NCBI GenBank assembly: GCA_000827205.1
Contig: KN832569.1
Span: forward strand, 198,647 to 262,646
Direction of reading: 5' to 3'
DNA: 64,000 nt
DNA from: Plicaturopsis crispa FD-325 SS-3
Taxonomy: Eukaryota > Basidiomycota > Agaricomycetes > Amylocorticiales > Amylocorticiaceae
Shown in pieces: positions 12,736 through 24,826 of this stretch. The notes below the pieces were generated by a model that saw only the letters and a program-made list of their open reading frames with translations, was not told where the DNA came from and did not search any database. The translations under genes and the position numbers were made by a program. Position 1 is the stretch's first letter; each line of letters opens with the position of its first letter.

Positions 12736-13966
12736 ATGGCTTCAACGAAGTCGCTTTACGAAAAGCAAGGATTCGTGGTCGTGCCCGACCTCATCCACCC
12801 CGACGTTCGAGCTGAACTCGAGGCAGCCGCTAATCGCGCTATCGCTCGAACGCGGGACGGTTCGTGGACACAGCGACGTACGGTCGGAAAGCAGTTTCCC
12901 CCGTACGGTGAAGACAAGTGAGTTGCATATGACTCTCCTTGTGCGAAACTGTATCTCATGCGTAGATGGGTATCGCAGCCCGGATTCATGGGGAGTGCAG
13001 GTAAATGCTTCTAGTACTTCGACCCCCGCGTATGTTGCTCATTAACGACCCTGGCAGCACGTTATGCATCCAGACCTCGATGAACCGGTGTTTTCTAAAT
13101 GGTATACCTCGGACGCGCTCGTTAGCGCTGTCTGCGAGCTGGTCAACTGCAACGAAGAGGAACTGCAGATGGGTACGTCCCATGACCGCTCAGGAACTTG
13201 ATGTCATTGAAGCGTTATGGTATTATCGTAGAGTTGTTCAACATGCTTATAAACCCGCTGGAGCACGATTTTGCGCTTCGGTGGCATCGTGATGATGTCA
13301 AGGAAACTACTACGGCGGAAGAGGAAGAGAAAGCCTTGGGGATCTGGAACCACGGGGTGTGTACGCTGTTTTGGTCCAGGCGCACTAGTGCCAGTGCTCA
13401 TAGCTGATGTTGTCCGTGCAGATCCAATGGAACACGTATGCGCAATCCCCTAGTGAATTTTATATGCCCTCACTCATCTTACTCTGTCACGTACAGTGCA
13501 TTATACAAAGACTCGTGCCTGTATGTGGTACCGGGGTCACATCTCACTCCGAGAACGCCAGAACAGCGCGCTCATTCGTCAACTCTCGACCCACCTGCAA
13601 ACCCTCTCGATATGCCGGGTTCTGTGCAACTAGTCTTACAACGTCAGTGTACTTCTCCATTACTTCTCCACCTTGTGGACATTTATCCGGCCTCTCACAG
13701 CCGGAGAAACCGTCTTCTACAATTCGAATATCCTCCACTGTGCTGCGTACAACTCCAAAGAGCGCCGGGCTACTCTGCACGCGACGATGGGCGATGTCAG
13801 GGGGGGTTCTTCCCGCGCCCGCAATATACTGCAGCACGGTCTGACGTGGATGAAGGAAAACCGTTTCCGCGACGGTTTAGACGAGCGGGGGAAGAAAATG
13901 CTTTCTCGACTCGTTGCGATGCAAGAAAGCGTGGGTGGGAATGTATCGTATTCCCTTGCGAATTGA
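12736..13966 (+). CDS. Phytanoyl-CoA dioxygenase family protein
   Basis: Seven exons (12736-12917, 12979-13000, 13058-13172, 13232-13356, 13422-13435, 13497-13642, 13701-13966) give 289 residues; two are micro-exons of 22 and 14 bp. The start LYEKQGFVVVPDLI is the usual opening of PhyH-family 2-oxoglutarate/Fe(II) oxygenases. WHRDD carries the His-x-Asp metal pair, YVVPGSH the following core strand, and PGETVFYNSNILHCA the distal His. Such enzymes hydroxylate lipids or small molecules using 2-oxoglutarate and O2; the substrate here is unknown. Length and domain order fit the family. The splice pattern was fixed by requiring the family motifs to stay in frame. Confidence 0.85.
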
Positions 13967-14063
13967 CTGCCATCGTACGCATCATGCAATATATTGTCTT
14001 ACACTCTTACACCCGCCCAAATTTTCGAAGCTTTACTCAGACTGGCATCTTGAATCTCGATTG

Positions 14064-15175
14064 TCATGATATTTGCTCGATCGCAGTGGTATGGATCGAC
14101 GGCGCACAATTACACCCCAGAGCCTTCGGAAGGGTTTCCTCGCAAGGGCCCAAGAACATAAAGTCACAGGTGTCGTCTGCAGATGGCTCGAGGTTGAATA
14201 CAGCAACCTTGCCCCCGCGCTCGCGTACTGTCTTGGAAAACCCAGCCGCAGGGTAGACCTGAACATTCTCGCCCATACATCAACGATGTTTCACGATGCC
14301 GCGACCTGCGTACTTACCAAAGAAGATGTCCCAACCACTATCAAGAGGTCTGTCCAATTTAGCTCCTTGGAAATTTCGCCTAGACCTTCTGGGACTTCGC
14401 CGAACCACACGACAGCTGGTCGCAACAATCCTCCGCATTTCGCATATCGGTTAGACCCTTTCCATTCTGGCCCTCCGCACCGAGGCAGCTGATCGATTGG
14501 GATATCCCTAGGCGTCTCAAACGACACTTCGGAGGTGTCTGCGAGAGCGGGCGAAAGCGGCGAATCATAGGTGAAGTTCACATGCTTGCACTGCGTGCAG
14601 ACCGTCCTGAATGCGGAGCCGTGCATCTCGATCAGCCGGTTCTGCACTGTCTTCATTTCGTCGGAGGTTAACTGGTCCGCGAGGTCGTTCAACGCGCGAG
14701 GGGAAAGGGAGTCGAAATTCTGAGTGATAAACAACGGAGGCTCGGTGGAAGTGAGCGATGGCATGATGCGGTTGCGTGTATCTCGAATCGAGAGCTCAGC
14801 AAGAGCGCGATGAGCTGCATTAGGCTGTGCTCTGAGACACAGCTCGCGTCTATAGTGGTAGAATTGCCAGACGAGACTAGGGTCGCGTTTGAATGCGTCC
14901 AATGTCGCGAGCTTTTTGGGATCCTAAACGACAGCCTCCGAATCAGATTTCGCGACCATATGAGTACGGAAAATGCAGCTCGCCTGTTTCTTCCAGAGTC
15001 CACCGACTCCTCGATACGTTGGGATTCCTACATTAACTAATCAGTGCCGTGTCAGTTCCAATCCGATAGACATCATGCCTGATCCTGCAGATAGGCCCGC
15101 GCCCGCAAGAACGACAACTCGCTTCGCCAAGGCCAGAGAATCTGTAAACTCTTTATAGTCAGAAGACGGCGCCAT
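14064..15175 (-). CDS. Sirtuin, class III (SIRT5-type) NAD-dependent deacylase
   Basis: Exons 15175-15079, 15027-14984, 14923-14318 and 14258-14064 give 313 residues. The Rossmann motif [15 protein letters not shown], the NAD-site motif TQNFDS and the catalytic His148 in EMHGSAF are present. Zinc Cys pairs are seen as CTQC and as Cys in RCGGPEW and [13 protein letters not shown] holds Tyr68 and Arg71, the pair that in SIRT5 binds succinyl or malonyl groups, so deacylation of acidic lysine acyls is likely (inference from family knowledge). The end reads [14 protein letters not shown], as in other SIRT5-like proteins. Two of the three introns seem to have GC rather than GT donors (15078-15028 and 14983-14924), the only choice that keeps the conserved GLWKKQDPKKL region in frame. 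The gene is divergent from the Hsp70-like gene. Confidence 0.88.
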
Positions 15176-15443
15176 ACCAAGGTTCTGGCGGTCCGTGGAA
15201 GTGTTAGACTTGCGATTATCGATACTGTGTAACAAGTATCAGTAACTTGAAATTACTCGGCAAGTACTTAGCTCGACCCGCGGCCAAGCTCGACTGCAAA
15301 CGCGCTCGTCACATTGCCATGAGTCGTGACCAAGTGACAGGGGTTTATTTACTTGGAGGTGGTGACTGCCCCTGTCTTTGCCTTTCTTCAGAAACTCGGC
15401 GCGTTCGCAAAGCTACGGCGTACTCATATCTTATCCTACCACC

Positions 15444-18210
15444 ATGACTTACAATCTGCGTGTGCCTTACACAGGCAGCAGCCTCCAGCTAATTGTATCT
15501 ATAGACATCGGGACTACATTTACCGCGGCATCCTATTGTATGCTGCAACCCGGCGTGGTGCCGAAATTTGAGGAAGTAAGTCGTACTGTACGCGTCCCAG
15601 CGATTTTGAGCGTAAAGGCTAATTCGTGTCACAGCTACAGAGATGGCATATGCAGGTGCTTAGACAGTATGCCTTGGTTTAGGCGCGTAGAAAACTAACG
15701 CAACGTCAACTTGGAACAAAGGCTACATCGGATGCGAAGGTGCCTAGCGTCATTTATTACGACAGAATAGGAAAACCTTGCGCATTCGCAGCAGAAACGC
15801 AGGATGATGAGATGCGACATCGTGCAGAGATCGAAGACTGGTGTGAGGCTTCATGGTGCGTCCTTCGATTATCCGTCCCAGTAAGAGTACTTGTTAATCT
15901 GACTACAACAACAAAGGTGGAAACTACACCTACGTCCCGACCATCTCCCCATGATATCGAATCTAGACCTCCCTCCCCTTCCGCCTCGGAAAACTGTGGA
16001 GGATGTCTTCGTAGACTACCTCGGCTACGTCAAACAAGAGATAAAGAAGTTCATCGAAGATAGCTACGGCGATGGTCACGCTATATGGAAAACCTTGTAT
16101 CCACACATGGCCGTGATTCTAACCACGCCCAATGGATGGGAAGGAAGGCAGCAAACTCGCATGCGAGAGGCTGCCGTCAGAGCTGAATTGGTGGACGCCT
16201 CAGGCAAACAAAGAATCAAGTTTGTGACAGAAGCCGAAGTGCGTGTGCATCTCCGTACCATCACCGGTATAATTGATTCATTTCCCCAGGCTGCAGTGCT
16301 ATATGCAGCCGATAGTGGTAGCATCAACAACTGGCTCGTGGTGCGTATCATGTACCCATCGAGAGCCGATGACTGTCTAATTGTCATCGTGCAGGAAGGA
16401 GAACGTATCATTTTGTGCGATTGCGGTGGTAAGTTTCATTCTCTATGATACACGCTAGCCCTGTTATCTATCTTTTAGGTGGGACACTTGATATCACGTA
16501 CGTCTTCTCCTGTCCTCGTTTCGCATTCTCCAATATGCTAAACAATCATCGTAGTGGCTATCGAATTGAGGGCCTGAACCCTCTGCGACTTGCGGAATCT
16601 GCACCATCTCAATGTATGTTCATGACAGACCAAATCCTTGTGTGTTGTGAATAACTCTTGAAAATCGTTATTTTACAGGCTACTTGGCAGGCGCCGTGTT
16701 CGTGAATAGAGCCGCAGAAGTTTACATGAGAGGTGCGTCTGCGTCCTGATGTAAAATGCATCGCCTCTGATAAGACTCCATCCAGATGTTCTTGCCGGCA
16801 GTCATTGGGATGTCCCGGAGATTCTGACAGCGGCTGTCCGCCATTTCGAGGCCAACGCGAAAAAAAAGGTAACATATTTACGCCGCCTTTGTCTCAGCTG
16901 CCTGCTTCCGGACTATCCGAACAGTGTTGACCACCTTTCCCTAAGTTCGACGATGCTAGTTTAAGCTCGTTGGTATTCCTTGGCGGGTACAAGAATGACG
17001 AGTCGCTTGGCATCAGCCGTGGACGTCTCAGGATTCCTGGGTGCGTCAATTGCTCACACCGACTGATTCGTATTCTTACCAAAGCTCACCAATGCATTTA
17101 TACATCCAGCGCAGCCATCGCATCTTTTTTCGAGCCATCTATCAGGTCCATTAAAGACGGACTCGAAGAAGTCGTTTTCGGAAATGGCGGCAATCAGGCT
17201 AAGGTTGGTCAAGTTCAGCCAAGCGTCCTATTATTCTATGAACATTGTTTCTTTCCGTTACAGAGAGTGATACTCGTCGGTGGACTCGCCAGTTCCCCGT
17301 GGGTGCATTCTCAGCTTGTCCTGTGGGGGAAGCAACGCGGAATTGCTGTCAGTCGTCCTGACGGGCCAACGTGAGTAGCAGATCCGCAGTAGTATTGTGT
17401 GCATATATACTGATTCACACCTCAGTATCAAGGCCGTCGCCAATGGGGCATTAGCATGGTATATCGACCAAACCGTGTCGACGCGATATTCGAGATGGCA
17501 CTACGGGATCAATATACGAACTCCATACCAGCCTCACAGCCTCGCGCATAGAGCCTACGTACCATGGTATGGCTTGAACGGCATCAAATATATAGGTGAT
17601 GGGTGGGGAAGCATTGTGTACAAAGTAGGCCTCTCTGATGGCTTCCCTTGTGCAAATATGTCACTGACTCCGTCCAAGAATAATAGGATACGTGCTGGGA
17701 GGGCGTTTATGCAGCCCTTCTCCGTAGAGATGGCCGAGTCACGATCGAATTGGACTCACAGCGTAGACATCTACGTGTACCGCGGTGCACCACCGCCGCC
17801 TGATCTCCTGACGGATCCCTCACGAGGTGAGGCGTCTCTGATCAATTTGCGCGACGATCGCCGCTAACGTTCGACCAGGGTTTGATATTCGACCGGGTTT
17901 CGATGTTATATGCACTATCTCCGGGAACCTGAAGAAGTGCTACCTTGCTTCCGAGGTCAAAGTGTCCCCGTTGACTGGTGAGAATTACAGGAATGTTGCG
18001 GTGAGTGAAGTCGCGGAAATTGCTTTGCTACGCATATCTAACTTGTAATCCAGTTCGATATCTGCATACTCTTGGGAGAACCCGAGATTACCGCCCGTTT
18101 GCACTGGCTCGAGAATGTGCGATAAAGCCCCAAGCATTTGCCTTCGCTTGCTGACATCATTTATTCCAGGGACGAGACGTTTATGGCCCTGCAATCGTGA
18201 CTTACGACTA
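15444..18210 (+). CDS. Hsp70-like ATPase, copy 1
   Basis: A chain of about 14 short exons encodes roughly 600 residues. Visible landmarks of the actin/Hsp70 fold are the first phosphate loop SIDIGTTFTAAS (residues about 19-30), then VILTTPNGWEG and IKFVTEAEAAVLYA. The second phosphate loop reads LCDCGGGTLDIT and the adenosine motif VILVGGLASSPWV. The end reads VYGPAIVTYD. No C-terminal EEVD or classic substrate-binding domain is seen, so this belongs to the Hsp70-like (Hsp12A-type) group that is expanded in agaricomycetes, where function is mostly unknown. It is paralogous to the gene at 21924-24700, sharing motif order and apparently most intron positions. It converges on the coiled-coil gene ending at 18564. 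Confidence 0.88.
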
Positions 18211-18563
18211 AAGCCCCAGATTACTGTTCTACACGCTCATGTACATGCCTGTTTCGATTCGCACTATGTACAATACATACTAACACTTTACTAGTACTTA
18301 CTTACTGTACGGAACAAAATTTACACCTCATTTTTCATGGCATGATGCTTTAGCCATTTATGAGTGCTCGAGTACCGGCACCCTCGAGTAATCCGCCAGG
18401 TTCTCTCAAGTTCTCTGCCATCGTACTTGGCCTCGCATTCACAAGCCGGTGACGGGTCCATTCGAATACAAAACACAAACATCTACAATAGCAAACGATA
18501 ACCGAGAATCCATTTATTCCGCAGATACACAGATTGAAACGAAATCGTGCTGTAGTAATGCTG
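18211..18563. other. Convergent 3' intergenic region
   Basis: An AT-rich stretch lies between the Hsp70-like gene (+) and the coiled-coil gene (-), with a short TACT/TTAC repeat near 18290-18310. It presumably holds both 3' UTRs. Confidence 0.5.
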
Positions 18564-19282
18564 TCAAGCCATGTGCACGCCCACCTCACGGAGCAGGGCA
18601 GTCGTGAAAGATTTCGGTAGCGCAAGATGCGACGTACCTCCGTCTTTAGCCACCTTTTCAAGGCCAAGGCTATAGACGCCAATCACTCTATCGCCCGCTA
18701 CGAAGCCGTTACCCATGTCCGGCCATATATCCTCTCCGCGTCCATCATCAAGCACACCAGCCGAATATACGGTGACAGAGATACGGGCCGAAAGAAGGTC
18801 CCGTTTCGTGATCAATGACAGCTCATGCGCGTCTTGATACACAGCCACAAGCCCTTGCGAAAGTATTCTGTACACAGTGTCAAGCTTTGCAGCAGGAACA
18901 CGGTAGGTGCGGCGGAGGAGGGCCACAATGTCGCGGGCGAGGGCGGCCGCGTGTCCTTCGTACTCCGAGAAGTGCACTATCTGTGAGTGCGCGGAAGCTG
19001 CAAGTGCGCGCCACCTCTGGGAGGCATTCCAGTCACCTGCAAGAATACCTTATCAGTATAGCGTAGAAGGGACGTCTATAGCAGCGTACTACGTACCATT
19101 CGACACGATCCGGTCAAATAAGTCCTCGAGCAGATCAGCTCGGCCGGGACGCCTGAACGTAGCAACGCGCCCAGAAAAGAATAGCGCGTGCAGCTCGCAG
19201 CAGATGGCATGATGGAGAAAGGCATCCAGCAGTAAGCCAAGATAGTCGTCTGCAAACTCCTGGGACGCTAGAGCTACAAGAA

Positions 19283-20290
19283 GTGGGCTTGGGCAATTCT
19301 GCGTTAGAGAATTTTGTTCCCACAATTGTGGCTGCAATCGCGCGCTGCCATTTCGTTGGCCTGAAATGACACAGCTCAATACCATACAGTTACTGTAATG
19401 AGATGCACACATCCTCAATCAAAATTTCTAACAAGCCAAATTATTTCTATTCACTGTATCTTCCATAACATACCCATTTTGCATGCATTGGCTTGTCTTT
19501 GGTTGGGTAATGAGAGCATCAGTAAAATGTCTGGTCTCATTTTCGTGATTTTATGATACTTATTGGTGCCATACTGTAGCTTGTAATGCACTGTGCATTT
19601 ATTGTCACTGAAGCGATGCGAGAAAGTGAGGCAGTCAGTCTACATGCGCGTTCGCAGGTGAGACTTTTTGCCCTATCTCGACGCGGCTCGACGCGCTTTA
19701 TGGTCCACGTGACCGAACGGCGCGCCTTTGCGCTCGTGTTTTCTTCAACGTTTGGGTCGACGGGAGTCCACACAAAGCTGCTACTACCTCAAATTCTAGC
19801 TTACACAGCTCCTCAGTGCATTCTCAACATTTCTCTCACCAAAAAAAAATCGAAACATACACTTTCAATGGCTGAAAAGCGGAAATCACATCAAAAACAG
19901 GAACCCATCCTGGTAACATGCTTTCCGGCTGATACAGTCACATTTACTTCTGGCGACAGTGAGATAAAACGTTCCTAAGAGGCTTAGCTGTGCAATGATA
20001 GGGAAGGAATTTTTATTCTCGACATTCTTGAAGGACCGTGTACAAGATCTTTCACCAAATTCAGGATACTTTAAGAAATGTGCAGTAGGAAAACATTCTG
20101 TCCCAATCATTGCACCCATTTGCTTCCTGGCTACAACTTCTCCTGCCAAAGTTTTTCTGAATTGTGTTGTGGAAGCTGGAAAGCATGTTACCAGCGACAG
20201 TGCTCAAACGCGCCAGAAAATATCCGCCACCGCCTGCCAATGTGCTGACATAAGCGGTACACTTTCCGAACCGCGAATGCCCAAGCCCAC
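19283..20290. mobile_element. Non-autonomous TIR DNA element, 1008 bp, inserted in the coiled-coil gene
   Basis: The ends are inverted repeats: GTGGGCTTGGGCA at 19283-19295 and its complement at 20278-20290, 13 bp perfect. Both sides carry the direct repeat AAGAA (19278-19282 and 20291-20295), a likely 5-bp target duplication. Removing the element and one AAGAA restores the host reading frame exactly and matches the uninterrupted paralogue, which fixes the borders. The element has no transposase frame. It holds a 36-codon ORF near 19868 and an imperfect palindrome at 19911-20196. I cannot assign a superfamily from the TIR. Confidence 0.8.
19911..20196. repeat. Imperfect palindrome inside the TIR element
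   Basis: CTGGTAACATGCTTTCC near 19911 returns as its complement near 20180. Inside, the sequences around GCAATGAT (19993) and ATCATTGC (20106) also face each other, with partial matching toward the centre near 20050. A transcript or single strand could fold into a long imperfect hairpin. Confidence 0.55.
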
Positions 20291-21675
20291 AAGAAGAGGG
20301 TGGTTCTGGTGTACGCCAAACAAGTCGCAGTCCATACTGTTCTCCACAGTTTCGTCCTGTTGATGCAACCGCATAAAATGCTCGACGTCGGTGAGGGCGT
20401 TCTGGATCAAATTATCTATGGCGTAGTTCAATCCGTCAAGGGACGGTTGCCCGTGGGACTTGATATACGACTCGGAGACTTGGTCGACGGAATTGTCAAA
20501 GACATCCAGTGAAGGCTCAGGCTTGGTCAGGCGCTCGACCTGAGCCTTGAGATTTTTCCGTTGCCCAAGGAGATCCTGTACCTTCTCCATTTGCTCTTGA
20601 TATGCTGCCCTCGTCGTAGATCGCTCTTCGTCCATTTTGGCAGTGAGTCTCTTAATCTCATCGGTATCGCGCCTGCTTCGACGCTCTGCTGTGCGTAACC
20701 GTGCTTCCAAGTCCCGAAGCACTGTGAGCAGTTCCATGTGTCGTCGTTCCATGTCATGTTTTGCCGAGGACCCGGCCTTAGCTTCCAGCGCGAGGATTCC
20801 TTGCAGGCGTCCGATCTCTTCGCGAGCCTGTACGAGCTCGTTCGAGTATTTCCGAATCACATTATCTGGCGGAGTGTGAGTATCTGACAAAGGGCCGGGG
20901 ACACTTGTATATGTTGTGCATGCTGTGCCGGGGCTAAAATTTGTCTCGAAGGCTTCTGGTATTGTGGACGTCGGCTTCAAATCGTTGACATCAGATGTAC
21001 GATACAATTAATCTGCATGAGATATAGCACACACTATGGCTTTCGGTCGCGGGAAACGTCCAGATATTTCGGGAGCAAATCTGTCCATATGATATATAGT
21101 CAGCGTGTGCATATCTTGAGAGCGCATATACTCCTTGCCTATCGATCGCAGTGACATCCCTGACGGGAAATATCAGCATGTTGCAACTCGTTACAGAAAG
21201 TCGAAAACGTACAGTTTTTCTGGCTCGAAGGCTTTTTCGGTAGATGAATCGCCGTCCTCGTTAGGATGTCCTTTGAATCTGGATTTTATAGTCCTGGAGG
21301 GTCCAAATCTTCGGACAAGAGAACCTGGCACATACTCAAGTATACGCGTACCTTCCGATAGATGAGAAACTAAGATGGGATGGTAGCTTAATCGTTGAAG
21401 AACATGGATTTCACTAGTACTCACATTGTCGATTTCTTGGCACCTTCGCGACTGACTTCCATGGTAAGCTCACTATCGTCTTTCGAGCCCGTCAATTCCC
21501 GATGACGGTCCTTTCGCGCACTTCGACGTCCCCTTTCCGCAGCGCAACTCGCTGAGCGTCGCCTGTTATACGAAAGCGACCGCGGAGAGTGCGGCGGCGA
21601 AGTACTTGGGTCAGCCTTCCTGTTGTCTTGGGCCCGCCAACGGTTTGGTGACCGTGAGGGATCTCGGCCAGCCAT

Positions 21676-21923
21676 TTGAAAGCACGCTAGCGATGTTTCT
21701 GAAAGTGCTTGAGACCGTGGCCAATGCAGACCTCGTCAAGAAAGTGATGATATTCGGACAAAGGAGACACGCAAAGGCGCGCGGAGTTCGGACTGGACGC
21801 GTCTGAATGACTCTCATACGTCCGACGCGCCTGTCCTTTACTACGCGCCTTTTCGTCCTCCTGGCAGTCCTTCAATAAAGTCTTATAATCTCTACTTTCT
21901 TCTACATTTCTTGCTATATCGTG
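21676..21923. promoter_or_regulatory. Short divergent promoter region between units 1 and 2
   Basis: Only about 250 bp separate the start of the coiled-coil copy 1 (-) from the start of Hsp70-like copy 2 (+), so the two genes probably share a bidirectional promoter. I see no clear TATA box. Confidence 0.45.
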
Positions 21924-24700
21924 ATGGCTCAAAGCTTACGAGAACCTTACGCAGGCAGCAGTCGCAAATTAATCATTTCTATTGACATTGGAACTACATT
22001 TACTGCTGCGTCTTTTTGCATCCTCCAACCAGGCAAGGTCGCTAAATTCGAGGAGGTGAGTCATCGTTGCACGAAGAATCGGTCCCACAACTGAACCGAC
22101 TCCAATCTCCAGGTCCTGCGGTGGCCCAAACAGGTCTGTCTTGAGACTACCTGGAACTAGAAGTCGAGCTTGAGAAGACTAACGCGGTAATGTGCCTCTG
22201 TTGAAGGCCACCCCCGATGCCAAAGTGCCCAGTGTGCTGTACTACGACAAGGCCGGAAACCCGCGCGCATTTGGTGCAGAGACGGAGGACGAAGACATGA
22301 AAATGGAAGCAGAAAGTCATGAGTGGTTCAAGGCTGCATGGTACGAATCTCGTCTATTTCTCTGAGTATATGTTCTCACATCGTGGGCCAACGTAGGTGG
22401 AAGTTGCACATGCGACCGGCACATCTCCCTATAATCAAGTCCTTAAGTCTTCCGGACCTTCCGCCTAAGCTGACGGTCGACAACGTCTTCGCGGATCATC
22501 TCCGCTATATCAAAGACCAGATAAAGGATTATCTCGTCGCCACGTACGGCGAGGGACTCAATATATGGACCTCATTATATCCGACTATGTATGTTATCTT
22601 GACTACTCCAAATGGTTGGGAGGGTAAGCAGCAGAATCGCATGCGAGAGGCTGCTATTGCAGCAGGTCTCGTTGATGCTACTGGTGGACGGAGGATACGG
22701 TTCGTGACAGAAGCTGAGGTATGTCTGGCACAACTTACTTATGATGTAAAAAATCCTAACAGTATGACTCATTGCTAGGCGGCAGTCCTCTACGCTATTG
22801 ACACTGGTAGTGTTAGTGATTGGCTTGTGGTACGCATCCTTCTCTCAGTGCACGAACTATACCTCAGGCGATATTGCGGTGCAGAAAGATGGGCACCTCA
22901 TCTTGTGCGACTGTGGAGGTATGGTTTTCGCATTTCCTGCGCATGAAGGCGATTGAAAGTGAATCTGATAGGCGGCACGGTCGATATCACGTATGCACTC
23001 TCCGTCTCGGCGTTTCGCCCTGATTCCTGACACGACAATATAGTGGATACCGAATCGAGAGTCTCGAGCCTCTGCGGCTCGCAGAGTCATCGGCATCACG
23101 ATGTGAGTCCCCGAATTAATTGTGCGTGTTATAGCCACTTCATACTTAACGTGGCTTTTCAGGCTATCTCGCAGGAGCTGTGTTCGTTAATCAGGCTATG
23201 AAAGCGTATTTGAAAGGTCATTTTATTGATAGCTGAAACTATTTAAACCACCACTGAATGTCACGCGTCGTCAGAACGTCTCGCCGGGACCGAATGGGAC
23301 AACAATGAGGCCTTGACAGAAGCGGTCCAGAATTTTGAGAAGAACGCAAAAAAGAAGGTACCGTAGCCTCCTTTAAGCCTCGTATTTTTGTCTCATTGAT
23401 AACATTGACTGGGGGCTATCCCGCCGTAAGTTTGATGATATAGGCTCTGTGTCTTGGATTCCACTCGGCGGCTTCAAGAGTGTGCCTGCGCTAGGGATTA
23501 CGCGCGGCCGATTGAGAATATCTGGGTACGTCCCTCAAGCATATATAAGTAAACAATTCCAAAATGTTGCTGCATTTCTTTTAGCGAAGACATGGCATCA
23601 TTCTTCGAGCCGTCTATCAAGTCGATTAAAGAGGGATTAGACATTGCATTCGAGAACGGTGGTAAATTGGCAGATGTACGTCCCACCTACATTCCTCGTA
23701 GTCCGGCACGCAATAATTTACATTATGTGATGGCATATAGAAAGTCATACTGGTCGGAGGGCTGGCCAGCTCCCCGTGGGTATATTCCCAGCTCTTAAAG
23801 TGGGGTGAAGAAAGCGGCATATCTGTTAGTCGACCTGACGGTCCAACGTGCGTACCGCGTTACCTACTAAGGGGGGATGGAAGCTCGTTATCCTGACATC
23901 TTTCTTGCAGTGTCAAGGCCGTTGCCAATGGGGCTTTGGCATGGCACATCGACAATACTGTATCGACGCGGTATACAAAATGCCATTACGGAATCCGTAT
24001 TCGAGAACCCTACCGGAAGGATGACCCTGAGCATCGAGGCCGTGTACCATTTACTGGCGCAGATGGCGTAGAGTATGTGTCCCCTTGCTGGAACGGCATC
24101 GTACCCAAGGTAAGGCCAATACCAATCTTTTTGGAAATACGCTACTCATTCTATTAAAGAATGAAAAAATAGACGCTGGGAAGGAATTTACCCAAAGTTT
24201 TAACTTTGAAGCGACCGAGGGCGATGACCTAAACCATCCCGTTGACATATATGTGTACCGTAGGGCGACCCCTCCGGCGTTCATAACATTCCCAGGTATG
24301 GCGACCTTGAACGTGTCCCTGCAATCAACTTGTCAATGACTATACTCGTAGGGAAAAAAGTGTTCCAGCCCGGATTCGAAGTCATATGCACCGTTCGCGG
24401 GAACCTAGAGAAATGTTATCGTGCCTCCGAGCAGAGAAAGTCTCCGCTGACTGGCGAGAAATACCGCAAAGTGAACGTAAGTCCCGTCAGCTTCAGGGCT
24501 GGGACTTCGAAGGTCGAGGATCTGACGTGCATTTGTAGTTTGATGTGTGTATCTCGCTGGGTGAAACTGAAATTTCTGCCCGTCTGCGCTGGATCGAGAA
24601 TGTAAGCGTCATATATATCAGTCGGTTTGCATACGTTCAACGGCATTTATCCACGTAGGGGAAGGCGGTCTACGGCCCCGCGACTGTGGCTTACGACTAG
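21924..24700 (+). CDS. Hsp70-like ATPase, copy 2
   Basis: This tandem paralogue of the gene at 15444 has the same exon layout and nearly the same length. Landmarks: SIDIGTTFTAASFC (first phosphate loop), AKVPSVLYYDKAGNPRAF, ILTTPNGWEGKQQNRMREAA, FVTEAEAAVLYAIDTGS, LCDCGGGTVDIT (second phosphate loop), then VKAVANGALAWHI and the end VYGPATVAYD. Like copy 1 it lacks the canonical substrate-binding half, so it is Hsp70-like rather than a general chaperone. Most replaced residues lie outside the nucleotide loops, suggesting ATP binding is kept in both copies (inference). It converges on coiled-coil copy 2. The substrate or partner is unknown. Confidence 0.88.
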
Positions 24701-24826
24701 ACAAACTGCAGCTGATGGTCGATGCCCTCAGAGCGACCAGGGGGAATATCGAATGGCATTCTTAGATAGTCTACTCCAATGTCTGAGAGCAACATTCATC
24801 ATGCTCACAGTAGTATATACACCTAA

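Larger units (their letters stand above)
18564..21675 (-). pseudogene. Coiled-coil partner gene, copy 1, interrupted by a TIR element
   Basis: The gene reads from 21675 (RS/RD-rich start, MAGRDPSRSPNRW) through N-terminal exons whose joins I cannot fully resolve. A long coiled coil follows at about 21000-20400 (heptads such as EEIGRLQGILALEAKA, then QVERLTKPEPSLDVFDN). Next come the conserved SHGQPSLDGLN and a helical C-terminal domain ending FTTALLREVGVHMA. The frame is broken at codons HPLL by the element at 19283-20290 and resumes at once after it (VALASQEFADD, LLLDAFLHH). Its paralogue at 24827-26944 is uninterrupted at this point. An intron after SNG (about 19098-19038) matches one in the paralogue. 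Unless the insert is spliced out, the product would lack the C-terminal domain. Function unknown. Confidence 0.75.

Noticed and set aside
19868-19978. 36-codon ORF in the TIR element as a transposase remnant
   Set aside because: Too short and without any transposase motif.
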